Source: RYN-230 sp036497945 (GTDB taxonomy: Bacteria > Actinomycetota > Actinomycetes > Streptosporangiales > Streptosporangiaceae). Taken from it: DNA of 64,000 bases. Both the position numbers and the translations under genes were made by a program. Below are positions 1 through 9,251 of the stretch, in pieces. Location: positions 6,608-70,607 of the forward strand of contig DASXIN010000042.1 of NCBI GenBank assembly GCA_036497945.1, written 5' to 3'. The notes under the pieces were generated by a model. It ran no database searches and was not told where the DNA came from. It was given only the letters and a program-made list of their open reading frames with translations. Position 1 is the stretch's first letter, and the number at the start of each line of letters is the position of its first letter.

Positions 1-2
1 TC

Positions 3-3000
3 GACGTCCCGCTGGCCGGAGCTGGCTCGGCCGTCGTGCTGCCCCAGGCCGCCGTCCAGATCCGGGCGACCGGTCCCGGTGGTGGACAGCTGGTGGCCGG
101 CTCAGGCAGCCCGGCCTTCCACATCGGGTCGATCGTCGCCGGGATCCGCTGGGACGGGACCGGTCTCGTGCCGTCCCTGGTGCTGCTGGACAACCAGCTC
201 GGGACGCAGCCGTATCCCCGGCTCGACCTCAGCAACGCCGACAGTGTGGCGCAGGCCGCCACGGACGCCGTGGTCACCGCGATCACCGATCAGCTGGGCG
301 CGGCCGGTGCCGGACGGCGGCTGGCCGCGATCGCCGGCCTAGTCGCGCCGGAGGACCACGCGAACCCCGGGACCGCGCTGCCCGGCTGGAGCCACCAGCT
401 GAACCTGGCCGATTTCGTGATCAACCCGGCCACCGCGATCGGCCGCTACCACCGGGATGTGCTGCGCGACGGCAGCAACTGGGCGCACATCCTGCGGGAG
501 ATCTCGTTGCTGATCGGCCTGGGCGAGGTCAGCGCCACCGCGGGCACCGCGGCCGACCCATGGACCGTGGCCATCGCTGGTGAAGGCTCCGCTCAGCTCC
601 AGCTGGCCGCCTGGCACCAGCCCGCGGCGGCCGACGCCACGGTTGAGCAGTTGCGGATCGGGCTGCGGCTGGCCGCCACCCCCGGCGGGGCCACCGTGGC
701 CCTGGTCAGTGAGGTGCTCACGTTCGACCTGCCCGCCAGCGGCCCGGCGCACGTGGCGTTCCTCGGCGCGCAGGAGTTCCAGTTCGTCCTGCATCCAGCG
801 GTGGACGCCCAGCTCGGCGCCGCCGCGCTGAGCCTGGACACCCTGGACGCCACGGCGGGCTGGAGTCCTGGCGGCAGCCTGGGCTGGCAGATCAGCGCGC
901 AGGGCCTGACCGTATCGGTGGACGGCGAGAGCGTCACCGCAGCCGAGCTGCACCTGCCCCCGGCGCAGCCGTTCGACTTCACCGACCTGAACTCGGCTGC
1001 GGCGGCCCTCGGGCTGAGCCTGGCCGATCTGACCGGCCTGATCCGGATGGTGCTGGTCCTGCTCGCCGACCAGGCCGGGCCGGCCGCCTCGCTCGGCGCC
1101 GCCCTGCTCGGGCTGCACGCCCACCTGCCCGGGATGAGCGAGGACACCCCGCCGCTGATCGATCCCGCCGACCCGGGCCTGCTGCTGCGCGATCCGCTGG
1201 CCGCCCTGCGGGACTGGCTCGGCCGCCTCACCGCGCACACCGGCACCAGCGGCCAGGCCAGCCTGATCGCACTGCTGCGCCCACTGGGGACCCTCGGCAC
1301 CGACCTGCTGAGCCAGCTCAGCGGTGCGGTCTCCGCTCAGGTGACCGATCTCGAGGGGAACATCCTCGGTGACGCGGAGCTGGCGCTGGCCGATCTGCTC
1401 GGCGGGGCCGGATCGTTCGGGGACCCGTGGCGGATCGCGTGGCCCGGCGCGCCCACCGGCCCGGCCGCCGGGACGGCCGGGACCGCCGGGAACCAGGACA
1501 CGCTGGCCCAGGACGCCACCGGGCCGGAGCTGGAGCTGTGGCTGGAGCCAGCCGGCCCGCCGTCCGGCTGGCTGTCCGGGCTGGCGACCCGGGCCCAGCA
1601 AGCCAGCGCCCCCGAAGACCTGGCCGCCGTGCTGCGCGAGACCGCCTGGTTCGACCCGCAGCTGCGGTCCCTGCTGCGCGGCCTGGACACGGCGGACCTG
1701 CTGCAGCGGCTGATCTCCCTGGAGGTCCACCTGGGTGCGGGAGACGGCGTGGTCCCGCGGGACTCGCAGGCGCCGGACGTGTTCGGCTGGGTCCCGTCGA
1801 TCGAGGTGGACGCCGCCCACCACCTGCTGCCGTCCCACCCCGACGTGATCAGCGAGGTGCTGACGCGGATCGAGCAGCTGCGCGCCGGCGGCCCGCGCAC
1901 GGTGCTGCTGATCGGGCCGGACTTCACCGATCACACCGCGTGGGCCGCGCTGCTGGCCGCACCGGCGCTGCAGGGCACCACCGACCCGGGCGCGCAGATC
2001 GACCTGCGCGTCCCCGGGATCGACCCGCCGACGATATCGTTGGACGGGCTGACCACCGTCGCCGACTACTACACCGCCGATCTGGCCGCCGGGGACGCCG
2101 CCTTCCAGGCCGCGCAGCTAGCGCACATCGCCGACCGGCTCGCCCAGCTCCACCCGGGGCCGATCGTCGTCGTCGCCCACTCGACGGCCGGGCTGGCCGC
2201 GCGGCAGTTCGCCGCCGATCATCCGGATCGGGTGGCGGGCCTGATCACGCTGGGCACGCCGCACCTCGGCGCTCCGCTGCCGTTCCTCAGCGACCCGGCG
2301 CTCGGCGACGCGGTCCGGCTGGCGGCGGTGCTCGCGCCCCAACTGCCGGCCTCGCCGCTGGCCGATGCCCTGGGCCACCTGGCGCACGCCGTTGAGGGCT
2401 ACCGGCCAGCGTCATCCCCCGGCACGCTGGACATCCCGGATCCCTACCCGGCGAGCGCCTTCACCCAGACCGTGCCGTTCGATCTGGGCGACGTGCCGGT
2501 CGTAATGATCAGCGGAGGCCTGACCGGGGATGTGATCGCGGCGTTGGCGTCCGCGCTCGCGGCGCACGCCCAGACGCTCGCGGCGGCGCCGCGGCCGGAT
2601 CCCACCCACCTGAGCTACGGCATAGCCATGCCGGTATCGCTCACCACCGCCGCGGAGGCGCCCTCGGCCGGCGCCCGGGTGCGCTACGGGCTGGGCCAGA
2701 TCCCGCTGTCCGCCGCGCCGCCGGAGCCGCCCCGCCCCGCGCGTCTGCTGCGGGTGGAGCTGGATCTCGTCCGCCAGGACGGCTGGCTGGTAGGCGGGCC
2801 CGGCGTCGCGGACGTGGACGGCCGGCTGCGGGCGCTGCGGCTCGGGGTGACGGCGACCGGCAGCACAGGCGGCGGGGCGGGCGGCGGTGCGGGTGGGGCG
2901 GCACCGGCCGTGCACGCCGTCCTGGATGCCCGGCTGGACCAGGCCGCGTGGCGCGGGACCACGGTGGCGTCGGCCGATCTCGCGGATCCCCGGGCCACGC

Positions 3001-6000
3001 CGCTGATCGGCGCCGCTGTCGCCGCCGCCCTGGCTGGGAGCCAAGGGCTCGCGCCGCCTCCGGGTGGTGCGGTCCCGGGCGGTGCCACCGGGCCGGCCGT
3101 GCCCGGGCCGGCCGTGTCCGGGCTGGCCGCCGCGCTGGCCGGGATCGGGCTGGCCGCCACCGACGCCGCGGGCGTGACCGGGCTGTCGGCGGACGCGTTC
3201 GCCGCCCTGCGCACCGATCCGGTGGGCTACCTCGGGGCCCGGATCCCGCAGGCGCTGGCCGCGTCCGGCGGCTGGGCCGGACTGATCGACGTCGCGGGCG
3301 ACGGCAGCTATCACTACGCCCCGCCGGGATCGCCGTACCGGCTGTTCGCCCGGCCGGACGGCGCGGGCTGGCGGACCGGCATCGAGACCACTACGGAACT
3401 CGATCTGCCGCTCTGGGTTTCGGCCGATATCGACCTGGCCCTGCCGGATTTCGCGCCCGACGCCGAGCTGGCCGCCCATCTCGGCGTGATCACCCTGCGC
3501 TATCACACCAGCGATCAGACGGTGACCCTGGACGCGGATCCGTTCGTGCACGGGCTGACCCTGCTGCCCGCGCCAACCCCGGCCCAGCTCGGCGCGGATC
3601 TCGGCGCCGCGCTGCCGGACGTCCTCGCGACCGGCGTGCTCGGCGCCGTGCTCGGGCAGATCGTGCCCGGGCTCGACCTCGCCGGGCTGAGCGGCCTGGT
3701 GCATACCCCGGGCCAGTTCCTGGCCCGTGTGCTCGGCGGCGCCAGCGGCCTGGATCTCACTGCCCTGTCCGGCCTGCTGGCCACGCTCAACGCGGCGATC
3801 GGCCTGCCCGCGGGACCCGGCGTTCAGCTGCCCGGCGGGCTCAGCATCACCGCCACCGCGGGAACCGGCGCGGCCGGCTCGGTGGCCCTTGGCCTGTCCA
3901 CCACCGCGCCGATCGAGGATGTGCTCGGCCTGGCCCTCGCCGTCGAGATCGACCCGGTCCTGCACGCCAGCGCGGCGGGCACGGTGACCGTGGAGATCCC
4001 GCTGGGGGAGGGTGCCTGGCACCGGATCGGGATCACGTTCGGGGCCGGCCCGTCCGGGATGAGCCTGGTGCTCACCCCGGACGCGGACCCGCCGATCGCC
4101 CCCATCACGCTGCTGCCGCAGTTCAGCGGGCTGGGTCCCGCGCTGCGCGGCGCCGCTGCCGCGCTATTGCCGCAGGTCCTGGATCAGGCCCTCGATCACG
4201 TCACCGCCCCGCACGCCGCCTGGCTCGACCACGCGCTGGAGGCCGCTGGGCACCTGGACCTCTACGACGTGGGCGGTGGTTTCGCCGCCCACGCCGCGAG
4301 TTTCACCGCGATGCTGGCCGGCACCTGGTTCGACAGCGTCGCCACCACCGGGCGCACCGGCCTGGCCCAAGCCGTGATCGATCTGCTCACCCTGATCCCG
4401 GGACTGCCCGGCACGCTGGACGCCCCCGGCGCCGGGCTGATCCGCTGGCGGATGGATCTGCCCAGCGGACAGGGCCAGCTCGCGCTGTCCGCCGGCTGGG
4501 GCGTGAACGGCCCGGCCGTGTCCGCCGGGATCATCGGGCTGCACCCGGCCGGTGCGCCGGCCGAGCTGACCGCCACGGCCAGTGCCGACCGCACCGGCGT
4601 GGATGTCGGCCTCTCCGCCGGCGCGGACCTTAGCCCGCTGGGCGTCCCCCTGGTGCCGCAGTTCAGCCTCGATCTGGACACCGGCGGCCACGCGCGGGCC
4701 CGGCTGCTCCCGCTGGCGACCGGCTCCGGCGGCGGAACTGACGACGGGCCGCTGGTCATCACCCTGGCGCCCTCTGCCGCCGTCACCCTGGGTTCGGGCA
4801 CGGCCGAGGCGCTGATCACCGGGTGGGCACTCCCGCTCGCCGCTCAGGTGGCGCTGGCCGCCGCGCAGCCGGCGCTGACCCATCCGTTGTGGACCGGCGG
4901 GCCCACCCTCACCGAGGCCCTCACCGGCGGCGGGATCCTGGGCAACGCCGGGCAGCTTGCCGATCCGCTGCCTGGCGTGTTCGCCATGCTCGCCGGGTTC
5001 GCCGCCTCGGCCGCGGGCAGCCTCGACCTGCCGGTCGGGGACCTGCACCTCACCCTGGCCGGCGATTCCGGCCGTCTCGGGCTGGGCCTGCGCGGCGAGC
5101 AGGCCATCCCACTCGGTGACCTGGAACTGGATGTGCTCTTCGGCGCGCCGGCCGCCTGGGGCGCCCACGCCGCCGAGGGGCTGCAGGTGCTGCTGCTCGA
5201 CACCAGCGGCGCCAGCCATGGGATCGAGGGCATCAGCTTCGCACCCGGCCTGCGCATGCACGGCGTCGGCCTCGGCCTGGCCAGGTCGGACGGCACGCCG
5301 CTGGTCGCCGAGACCGCCGTCCGCCTCGGCTCGCTGCGCGGCTACCTGTTCCTCGACCTGGACTTCCCCGGATCGTCGGGCGGCAGCCTGACCGTCGCGC
5401 ACGCTGGCGCCGGCGCGGAACTGGGCGGGTTCGGGCTGCCGCTGTCGGCGGCGCTGAGCGGCGCCGGGGGAGGATCCAACCCGGTCGCGTCGGATCTGCT
5501 GGCGTCCGGGGGATCCGGCGGATCATCCGGCGACGGGCAGTCGGTCAACCCGGCCGCCGACATCGACGCCTGGTACTGGGACGACGGTGGTGCGGGCAGC
5601 CCGTCCCTGCACGTGCTGGTCGGCGGCCAGGAAGGCCTGCTCTGGATCCCGATCCAGGCCGGGTTCGGGCCGATCTTCATCGACCAGCTCGGCGTCGGCG
5701 TCAGTGACACCCGGCTCACCCTGGCCATCGACGTTGGCGTGAGCATCGCCGGGCTCACCGCCGACGTGGATGACCTGTCGGTGGCCGTGCCGTACCGGAC
5801 GGCGGGCGACCCGAGCACGTGGATCCTCGACCTCAAGGGCCTGGCGGTGGGCTACTCCGGCCCCAGCATCGATATCGCCGGCGGCCTGGTCAAGTTCGAC
5901 GGCCCGCCACTGGAGTACGACGGCATGCTGCTGATCGAGATCGCCAGCATCGGGGCGGTGGTGATCGGCTCGTACGCCGAGGTCGGCTCCGGGTCAGACG

Positions 6001-9000
6001 AGTTCACGTCGCTGGCGATCTTCGGCGGCGTCTTCGTGCCGATCGGGATCCCGCCGATCATCAACCTCACCGGCTTCGCGCTGGGCCTGGGCTACAACCG
6101 CCGGCTGATCGTCCCGGACGACCTCAACCAGATCCCCAGCTTCTTTCTCGTGCAGGCGCTGGACCGGCCGGATGAACTGGCCAACAACCCGATGCAGGCG
6201 CTGTACAGCTTCCGGCAGCAGGTCCCGCCCGCTCGCGGCGCGCTGTGGGTCGCCGCCGGGCTGCGCGGGACGACGTTCGAGATCATCAACGTCACCGCGG
6301 TCGTCTACGTCGCGCTGAACAACGGCATGGACGTGGGGCTGCTCGGCGTCGCCCGGATGGAACTGCCCGCGGACGACGCCGCCGTCGTGAGCGTGGAACT
6401 CGCGCTCAAGGCCCGGTTCTCCAGCGCCGAGGGGCTGTTCTCCGAGCAGGCGCAGCTCACCGACAACTCCTGGCTGATCAGCCAGGACTGCCGGCTCACC
6501 GGCGGTTTCGCGTTCTTCTCCTGGTTCCGGGAGTCACAGTTCCTGTTCACCATCGGCGGTTACCACCCCTCCTTCGTGCCGCGGCCGGAGTACCCAGTGG
6601 TGCCGAGGGTCGGCTACGAATGGAACTTCCTCGGCGTCGTCCACCTCAAGGGCGAGTCCTACTTCGCGCTCACCACCACCGCGATCATGACCGGGTCCCG
6701 GGTCGAGGCCACCTACGGCCCGGACTGGATCCAGGTGTGGTTCACGGCGTACTTCGACGTGCTGGTGACCCGGGACCCGTTCCACTACGAGCTGGACATC
6801 GGGGTCTCGGTCGGCGCCCGGCTGCGGATCGAGGTCTGCTTCTTCGCCTGCGTGCACATCGAGATCAGCGTGTCGGTGGGTGCCTCGCTGCACCTGGCCG
6901 GCCCGCCGTTCCACGGCACCGTCACCGCCGACCTCGGAGTCACGTCGGTCACCGTGCCCTTCGGTGACGACGCCCTGCCCGCGCCGCCGCCCAAGCACTG
7001 GGACGAGTTCGTCGCGCTGTACGTCCGGGCCGGCGACCCGAACGCGGCCAGCGTGTCGGCACAGATCGCCGCCGGGCTGATGCCCGCCGAGCCGGCCGGC
7101 GGGCCGGTCGCGCCCGGCACGTCCGATCAGCCCTGGCGGCTGTCGGCGGAGTGGTCACTGCGGACCGAGACGAAGATGCCGGCCCGGGGTTTCGCGCTGC
7201 AGCTGGACACCCCGATGTCGGAGGGCTCCATCGCCTCGGTGGTCTTCGGCCGGGTGGACAAGCTGGCCGGCGTCTACGACTTCGATCTGGCGCCGATGTA
7301 CGTGACTCACGATCAGATGGGCGCCGTGCACCGTATCGTGCTCGCGCGCCGCCCCGAGGCCGGGGGCGCCTTCGTCGTCATGGTCCCGGACAGCCAGCCG
7401 CCGCCCGCGGACGCCACGATGATCCTGCGGCATAGCCTGTTCCGCGCCACCCCGGTGCTGTCCCAGGTGTCGGAGGCGACGTACCACTACTTCCCCGAAC
7501 TCAAGCCGCCCGCGGCGGCGAACACGCTCCCCGTGCTGACCGGGCTGCGGCTCGACGGCGTCGCCGGGCTGCGCGGCCAGAGCGCCACGGTGCCGATCGG
7601 CACCCTGGTCGACGCGAGCAACTTCCGGCCGCTGCCGTTCGCCAGCCGCAGCGACGCTGACGTCGCCCGGATCCTGCGGATCGGCAGTGCCTGGCAGACC
7701 CTGGCCACCGTCGCCAGCGGGGTGCCCGATCCGGAACTGGTCCGCGGCGTCGCAGGGATTCTCGGCGGTACCGGGGAATTCGCCGGCCTGCGCGCGGACA
7801 GCGGGCTGCCGGCGGCCGGGTACGGGCCGGTCGCCCTGGACGCCCTGGCCTCCCGCCGCAGCGCCGCGCCGGTGCTGTCCGCGCTCAGCGAGGGCTTCAC
7901 CCTGCACGACGTGGGCCAGGGCCTGGCGCCGGCTCCGGTCCGGGTCGGCCCGCTGCCCGGCGTGCCGCTCACCGCGCCCCGGCTCCGGACCGTGATGCAG
8001 CGCCCGCTGCTGCCCGCGGCCACGGCCCCGGCCGTGCGAACCAGCCTGCCCGCCACGAAACTGGCCGCGGTCCTGCCCGTCGGGCCGGTGCGTCCCCCGG
8101 TCGGCCCGGTGCGTCCCCCGGTCGGCCCAGTGCATCCTCCGGTCGGTCTGCCCGGCCCAGTGGGTCCTGAGCCGCCCGTCCCCGTGCCGATTCCCGTCAT
8201 CAACGTCCGCAACGACCTGGTCACCAGCTGGGAGACACCCGGGCTGGCCTTGTTGCGGCACCCGGCCGCGAACACGCCGCAACCGACCAGGCCGCCGCGA
8301 TCGGCCCGGACCCTGCGGAATCCTGCCCAGGGCGGCCCGACTGGCCGCGCGGCCGCAGCCGCGCTGGATGAGCTGACCGCGGCGGCGGGCAAGGAAGTGA
8401 CCGTCCGGGCCGGCGTCACCCACGTCTGGGAGCTGCCGCCGGCCACCAGCTGGAACCTCGTGCTGAGCGGAACCAGCGCCGTCCGGGTCACCACGCTCAG
8501 CACCGCCGGAACCGTCCTCGACGACCGCGAACTGGCGGAATCCTTCCTGTCTGACGGCGACTACACTCTGTCGGTCCCGCCCGGTGCCGGGATGCTCGCG
8601 GTCACCGCCCTGGGGCAGGGCTCCGCTGGCCGGTCGGCGATCTCCCGCATCGGGGAGCGCGGCGCCGTCACCGGAGCGGTGACGGCAGGCGGCCGCGCGG
8701 TGCTCGGCTGGGAATCCGGCGGGCAGGCGATCCAGGTCGGGCCGTCCACCCTGCTCGCCCGCGGCGCCGTCCTGCGCCTCGGAGTCCCCGGCGGGCCCTC
8801 GGTGCGCGGTCACGTCGAGGCCTCCGGTGTCGTGCCGATCTCCTCCGCGCTGGCCGGCCAGCAGGTGACCGGCACCGAGCTGCCGCGGTCGGTCACCGTC
8901 GCCGGGGTCCTGCTGGACAGTCCCACCGACGCGATGCCCGGCCCGGACGACATCCTGGTGAACGTGGACGGGGCCACCGCGGACCCGCATCCGGTCCAGG

Positions 9001-9251
9001 TGGTCGCGGGCCGGCGCGCCCTGTACCTGTACGACGTAGCCGCGGTCAAGGGCGCGCCGGTAATCGTGATCGCAGCCGGGGTCACCGGATCGGCGCGCCT
9101 GGCCGGCGTGCTGGGCAGCACCGGGACAGCCGCGGAATGGGCTGCGGCACTGGCCGGTTCGACGCTGACCCAGCTGGTGCCGGACGAGCACCTCACCCCG
9201 GACGGCGCGCTGACCATGCGCCTCGAGAAGGGAGGCAGCGCCGATGGCTGA
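3..9251 (+). CDS. Giant DUF6603 protein with alpha/beta-hydrolase segment (5' end outside window)
   Basis: The frame is open from the first bases of the window, so the true start lies upstream; the first in-window start is GTG at 36, and residue numbers here count from it (3071 residues). Residues ~620-790 look like a lipase-type alpha/beta hydrolase: a strand then AHSTAG with Ser716 as presumed nucleophile, followed by LITLGTPHLGAP. This differs from the usual GHSxGG. Residues ~1840-2310 carry the DUF6603 pattern (FALGLGYNRRL, CRLTGGFAFFSWF, FTIGGYHPSF, DPFHYELDIGVSVGA). Gly/Ala- and Pro-rich linkers separate modules, including a VGPVRPP triplet. No transmembrane helix stands out; a signal peptide cannot be judged without the start. 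The gene overlaps the next one by 8 bases and heads the five-gene operon. DUF6603 has no known function to my knowledge. The hydrolase activity is inference. Confidence 0.85.
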   Translation, partial: DVPLAGAGSAVVLPQAAVQIRATGPGGGQLVAGSGSPAFHIGSIVAGIRWDGTGLVPSLVLLDNQLGTQPYPRLDLSNADSVAQAATDAVVTAITDQLGAAGAGRRLAAIAGLVAPEDHANPGTALPGWSHQLNLADFVINPATAIGRYHRDVLRDGSNWAHILREISLLIGLGEVSATAGTAADPWTVAIAGEGSAQLQLAAWHQPAAADATVEQLRIGLRLAATPGGATVALVSEVLTFDLPASGPAHVAFLGAQEFQFVLHPAVDAQLGAAALSLDTLDATAGWSPGGSLGWQISAQGLTVSVDGESVTAAELHLPPAQPFDFTDLNSAAAALGLSLADLTGLIRMVLVLLADQAGPAASLGAALLGLHAHLPGMSEDTPPLIDPADPGLLLRDPLAALRDWLGRLTAHTGTSGQASLIALLRPLGTLGTDLLSQLSGAVSAQVTDLEGNILGDAELALADLLGGAGSFGDPWRIAWPGAPTGPAAGTAGTAGNQDTLAQDATGPELELWLEPAGPPSGWLSGLATRAQQASAPEDLAAVLRETAWFDPQLRSLLRGLDTADLLQRLISLEVHLGAGDGVVPRDSQAPDVFGWVPSIEVDAAHHLLPSHPDVISEVLTRIEQLRAGGPRTVLLIGPDFTDHTAWAALLAAPALQGTTDPGAQIDLRVPGIDPPTISLDGLTTVADYYTADLAAGDAAFQAAQLAHIADRLAQLHPGPIVVVAHSTAGLAARQFAADHPDRVAGLITLGTPHLGAPLPFLSDPALGDAVRLAAVLAPQLPASPLADALGHLAHAVEGYRPASSPGTLDIPDPYPASAFTQTVPFDLGDVPVVMISGGLTGDVIAALASALAAHAQTLAAAPRPDPTHLSYGIAMPVSLTTAAEAPSAGARVRYGLGQIPLSAAPPEPPRPARLLRVELDLVRQDGWLVGGPGVADVDGRLRALRLGVTATGSTGGGAGGGAGGAAPAVHAVLDARLDQAAWRGTTVASADLADPRATPLIGAAVAAALAGSQGLAPPPGGAVPGGATGPAVPGPAVSGLAAALAGIGLAATDAAGVTGLSADAFAALRTDPVGYLGARIPQALAASGGWAGLIDVAGDGSYHYAPPGSPYRLFARPDGAGWRTGIETTTELDLPLWVSADIDLALPDFAPDAELAAHLGVITLRYHTSDQTVTLDADPFVHGLTLLPAPTPAQLGADLGAALPDVLATGVLGAVLGQIVPGLDLAGLSGLVHTPGQFLARVLGGASGLDLTALSGLLATLNAAIGLPAGPGVQLPGGLSITATAGTGAAGSVALGLSTTAPIEDVLGLALAVEIDPVLHASAAGTVTVEIPLGEGAWHRIGITFGAGPSGMSLVLTPDADPPIAPITLLPQFSGLGPALRGAAAALLPQVLDQALDHVTAPHAAWLDHALEAAGHLDLYDVGGGFAAHAASFTAMLAGTWFDSVATTGRTGLAQAVIDLLTLIPGLPGTLDAPGAGLIRWRMDLPSGQGQLALSAGWGVNGPAVSAGIIGLHPAGAPAELTATASADRTGVDVGLSAGADLSPLGVPLVPQFSLDLDTGGHARARLLPLATGSGGGTDDGPLVITLAPSAAVTLGSGTAEALITGWALPLAAQVALAAAQPALTHPLWTGGPTLTEALTGGGILGNAGQLADPLPGVFAMLAGFAASAAGSLDLPVGDLHLTLAGDSGRLGLGLRGEQAIPLGDLELDVLFGAPAAWGAHAAEGLQVLLLDTSGASHGIEGISFAPGLRMHGVGLGLARSDGTPLVAETAVRLGSLRGYLFLDLDFPGSSGGSLTVAHAGAGAELGGFGLPLSAALSGAGGGSNPVASDLLASGGSGGSSGDGQSVNPAADIDAWYWDDGGAGSPSLHVLVGGQEGLLWIPIQAGFGPIFIDQLGVGVSDTRLTLAIDVGVSIAGLTADVDDLSVAVPYRTAGDPSTWILDLKGLAVGYSGPSIDIAGGLVKFDGPPLEYDGMLLIEIASIGAVVIGSYAEVGSGSDEFTSLAIFGGVFVPIGIPPIINLTGFALGLGYNRRLIVPDDLNQIPSFFLVQALDRPDELANNPMQALYSFRQQVPPARGALWVAAGLRGTTFEIINVTAVVYVALNNGMDVGLLGVARMELPADDAAVVSVELALKARFSSAEGLFSEQAQLTDNSWLISQDCRLTGGFAFFSWFRESQFLFTIGGYHPSFVPRPEYPVVPRVGYEWNFLGVVHLKGESYFALTTTAIMTGSRVEATYGPDWIQVWFTAYFDVLVTRDPFHYELDIGVSVGARLRIEVCFFACVHIEISVSVGASLHLAGPPFHGTVTADLGVTSVTVPFGDDALPAPPPKHWDEFVALYVRAGDPNAASVSAQIAAGLMPAEPAGGPVAPGTSDQPWRLSAEWSLRTETKMPARGFALQLDTPMSEGSIASVVFGRVDKLAGVYDFDLAPMYVTHDQMGAVHRIVLARRPEAGGAFVVMVPDSQPPPADATMILRHSLFRATPVLSQVSEATYHYFPELKPPAAANTLPVLTGLRLDGVAGLRGQSATVPIGTLVDASNFRPLPFASRSDADVARILRIGSAWQTLATVASGVPDPELVRGVAGILGGTGEFAGLRADSGLPAAGYGPVALDALASRRSAAPVLSALSEGFTLHDVGQGLAPAPVRVGPLPGVPLTAPRLRTVMQRPLLPAATAPAVRTSLPATKLAAVLPVGPVRPPVGPVRPPVGPVHPPVGLPGPVGPEPPVPVPIPVINVRNDLVTSWETPGLALLRHPAANTPQPTRPPRSARTLRNPAQGGPTGRAAAAALDELTAAAGKEVTVRAGVTHVWELPPATSWNLVLSGTSAVRVTTLSTAGTVLDDRELAESFLSDGDYTLSVPPGAGMLAVTALGQGSAGRSAISRIGERGAVTGAVTAGGRAVLGWESGGQAIQVGPSTLLARGAVLRLGVPGGPSVRGHVEASGVVPISSALAGQQVTGTELPRSVTVAGVLLDSPTDAMPGPDDILVNVDGATADPHPVQVVAGRRALYLYDVAAVKGAPVIVIAAGVTGSARLAGVLGSTGTAAEWAAALAGSTLTQLVPDEHLTPDGALTMRLEKGGSADG
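8079..8141 (+). repeat. Three 21-bp in-frame tandem repeats (VGPVRPP)
   Basis: Three consecutive 21-base units encode VGPVRPP, VGPVRPP and VGPVHPP inside the giant DUF6603 gene, followed by more Pro/Val-rich sequence. This looks like an interdomain spacer able to change length by whole repeats. It lies between the DUF6603 region and the C-terminal beta-rich part. Confidence 0.8.

Noticed and set aside
8079..8141. CRISPR-like repeats
   Set aside because: The units are direct 21-bp in-frame coding repeats without spacers.
7155..9191. Minus-strand open frame of 678 codons opposite the DUF6603 gene
   Set aside because: Translation is composition-driven (Gly/Arg/Asp runs) with no domain; the plus strand carries the conserved protein.
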